From DASRDR01 sp044867785 (GTDB lineage: Bacteria; Methylomirabilota; Methylomirabilia; Rokubacteriales; DASRDR01): a stretch of DNA of 7,778 bases. Shown here one piece after another: positions 6,460 through 7,778 of the stretch. Each line of letters begins with the position of its first letter. Position 1 is the first letter of the stretch. Position numbers and translations under genes: made by a program. The stretch covers positions 1 through 7,778 of the forward strand of contig JBIOVM010000065.1 in the NCBI GenBank assembly GCA_044867785.1, read 5' to 3'. Under the pieces are notes generated by a model, which was not told the DNA's origin, did not search any database, and worked only from the letters and a program-made list of their open reading frames with translations.

Positions 6460-7740
6460 ATGAAGCTTCGCGCATTGTTCGCCACCATCGTTCTCGCGCT
6501 CGTCTGGGGGATCGCCCCGCTGGCGCAGGCCCAGATGAAGCTCCAGTTCTACTACCCGGTCGGCGTCGCCGGCCCGCTGGCGCGGATCATCGACGGGTAC
6601 GTCAAGGAATGGAACCAGAAGAACCCCCAGATCCAGGTCGAGCCGGTGTTCGCCGGCGGCTACACCGAGGCCTACGCCAAGACGCTGGCCGCCATCCGCG
6701 GGGGCACGCCCCCGGACGTGGCGATCATGCTCTCCCAGAACCTGAACGACATCCTCGGTCAGGACATCGTGATCCCCCTCGACGACCTGATCAAGGCGGA
6801 CGCCGCCCAGGTCAAGATGGACGACTTCTTCCCCGCCTTCATGCTGAACTCGACGCAGGGCGGGAAGGTCTGGTCCATGCCCTTCCAGCGGTCCACGCCG
6901 GTCATGTACTACAACAAGGACGCGTTCAAGGAGGTCGGGCTCGACCCGAACAAGCCGCCGCAGACGTGGACGGAGATGGTGGCGGCCGCCAAGAAGCTCA
7001 CCAAGCAGGAGGGCGGCCGGACGACGCGCTGGGGCCTGGCGATCCCGTCGAGCGGCGGCGTCGACACCTGGCTCTACGAGGCCCTCACGATCGCGGCCGG
7101 CGGGCTTCTGTACGACGTGAACAACTCGTGCTGCAAGGTGCTGCTCGCGAGCAAGCCCGCGGAGACGGCGGCCCAGTTCCTCCGCGACCTCGGGGAGAAA
7201 GAGAAGGTCAGCCCGCCGGGGCCGATCAACTGGGGCACGACGGCCAACGACTTCGCCGCCGGTAACGTGGCGATGATCTACTACACGACGGGCGGGCTCG
7301 GGTTCATCCGCAACAACGCCAAGTTCGAGTTCGGCACGGCGTTCCTCCCGAAGGACCAGCGCTTCGGGACGCCGACGGGCGGCGGGAACTTCTACCTCTT
7401 CAAGGGCACGCCGCCCGACCGCCAGAAGGCGGCCTGGGAGTTCACGAAGTGGATGACCTCGACGGACGTCCTCGCCCGGTGGTCGATCGACTCCGGCTAC
7501 GTCGCCCCGCGGAAATCGTCATGGGACACGCCGCAGATGAAGGACTACGTGGGCAAGTACCCTCAGGCCATCACCGCGCGGGACCAGCTCCAGTACGCGC
7601 ATGCCGAGCTGCCGGTGAAGAACATCATCGAGGTCAAGCGCGCCATCACCACCGCGCTCCAGACCGTCTTGACGACCACCCAGCCCGTGGGACCGATCCT
7701 GGCCGAGGGCCAGAAGCGGGTGGACGAGATCCTGAAGTAA
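6460..7740 (+). CDS. Extracellular substrate-binding protein, UgpB/MalE-type (SBP_bac_1)
   Basis: Periplasmic receptor of the right importer, 426 aa, close to UgpB length. The signal peptide is residues 1-24 (MKLR, hydrophobic 6-20, cleavage after Ala-Gln-Ala). The mature protein begins with a beta-strand, KLQFYYPVG, then GGTPPDVAIM (81-90) and the family-typical SMPFQRSTPVMYYNKDAF (139-156), which closely resembles the UgpB segment. PQTWTEM (167-173) and GGGNFYLFKG (307-316) follow in the expected order, and WEFTKWMTS (326-334) resembles the usual C-lobe helix. Two adjacent cysteines, Cys224-Cys225, are unusual in an exported protein. The gene comes after its permeases, whereas ugp operons often begin with ugpB. 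Glycerol-3-phosphate or a glycerophosphodiester is the closest family guess; other sugars or polyols remain possible. Confidence 0.93.
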   Translation: MKLRALFATIVLALVWGIAPLAQAQMKLQFYYPVGVAGPLARIIDGYVKEWNQKNPQIQVEPVFAGGYTEAYAKTLAAIRGGTPPDVAIMLSQNLNDILGQDIVIPLDDLIKADAAQVKMDDFFPAFMLNSTQGGKVWSMPFQRSTPVMYYNKDAFKEVGLDPNKPPQTWTEMVAAAKKLTKQEGGRTTRWGLAIPSSGGVDTWLYEALTIAAGGLLYDVNNSCCKVLLASKPAETAAQFLRDLGEKEKVSPPGPINWGTTANDFAAGNVAMIYYTTGGLGFIRNNAKFEFGTAFLPKDQRFGTPTGGGNFYLFKGTPPDRQKAAWEFTKWMTSTDVLARWSIDSGYVAPRKSSWDTPQMKDYVGKYPQAITARDQLQYAHAELPVKNIIEVKRAITTALQTVLTTTQPVGPILAEGQKRVDEILK

Positions 7741-7778
7741 CCTGCCTCGCGTAGCGGCGTCGGCGGCCCGGGCAGAGC

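Noticed and set aside
7741..7778. Terminator after the right binding-protein gene
   Set aside because: Only a 5-bp CTGCC/GGCAG pairing with a long loop and no T-run is present before the window ends, so the operon may continue downstream.
1..7778. CRISPR arrays, tRNA/rRNA genes, intact insertion sequences, enzyme or defence genes
   Set aside because: No regularly spaced repeats, RNA-gene signatures or transposase frames were seen. The six transporter genes and their short spacers fill the window.

Overview
This window is high-GC DNA (roughly 68-70% by eye) holding six protein genes in two divergently transcribed ABC-importer operons, which leave from a shared control region at about 4453-4702. 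Sec signal peptides on both binding proteins, the fused FbpB/AfuB-type permease and the dense Shine-Dalgarno-led gene packing suggest a high-GC Gram-negative bacterium. A soil or subsurface lineage such as Rokubacteria/Methylomirabilota or a proteobacterium is a guess; no marker gene settles it.

Left operon (minus strand, 4452 down to 41): a periplasmic binding protein of the ferric/AfuA/phosphonate type (3418-4452), a large two-domain fused permease (1125-3329, 734 aa), and a TOBE-containing ATPase (41-1117). The set is complete: binding protein, both transmembrane domains on one chain, and a nucleotide-binding subunit. Automated annotation would probably call it an iron(III) importer. However, the binding protein has no tyrosine pair of the ferric-binding type and has a His-Asp pair in that area instead. 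With the oversized permease, this points more towards an AfuABC-like sugar-phosphate or organophosphonate importer.

Right operon (plus strand, 4703 to 7740): two UgpA/UgpE-type (carbohydrate CUT1) permeases overlapping by 11 nt, then a UgpB/MalE-type binding protein with a signal peptide and a very strong Shine-Dalgarno. No ATPase is seen before the window ends 38 nt later. It is either just downstream or the left-operon ATPase serves both transporters.

Control region: the minus-strand promoter reads TTGACG-17-TACGAT and the plus-strand promoter reads TTGACG-17-TAGTGT with an extended -10 TG. Their -35 boxes are identical, back to back, and flank a 10-bp palindrome. The plus-strand leader can fold into a hairpin before the first ribosome site. 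Stem-loops sit at both binding-protein/permease junctions: one just after the left binding-protein gene, the other spanning the stop codon just before the right one. Both binding-protein genes also have the strongest ribosome sites of their operons. Together these suggest each operon is tuned to make more binding protein than membrane complex.

I see no new enzyme system, CRISPR array, RNA gene or intact mobile element. The points most worth following are substrate identity, the possible shared ATPase, the symmetric divergent promoter and the junction stem-loops.
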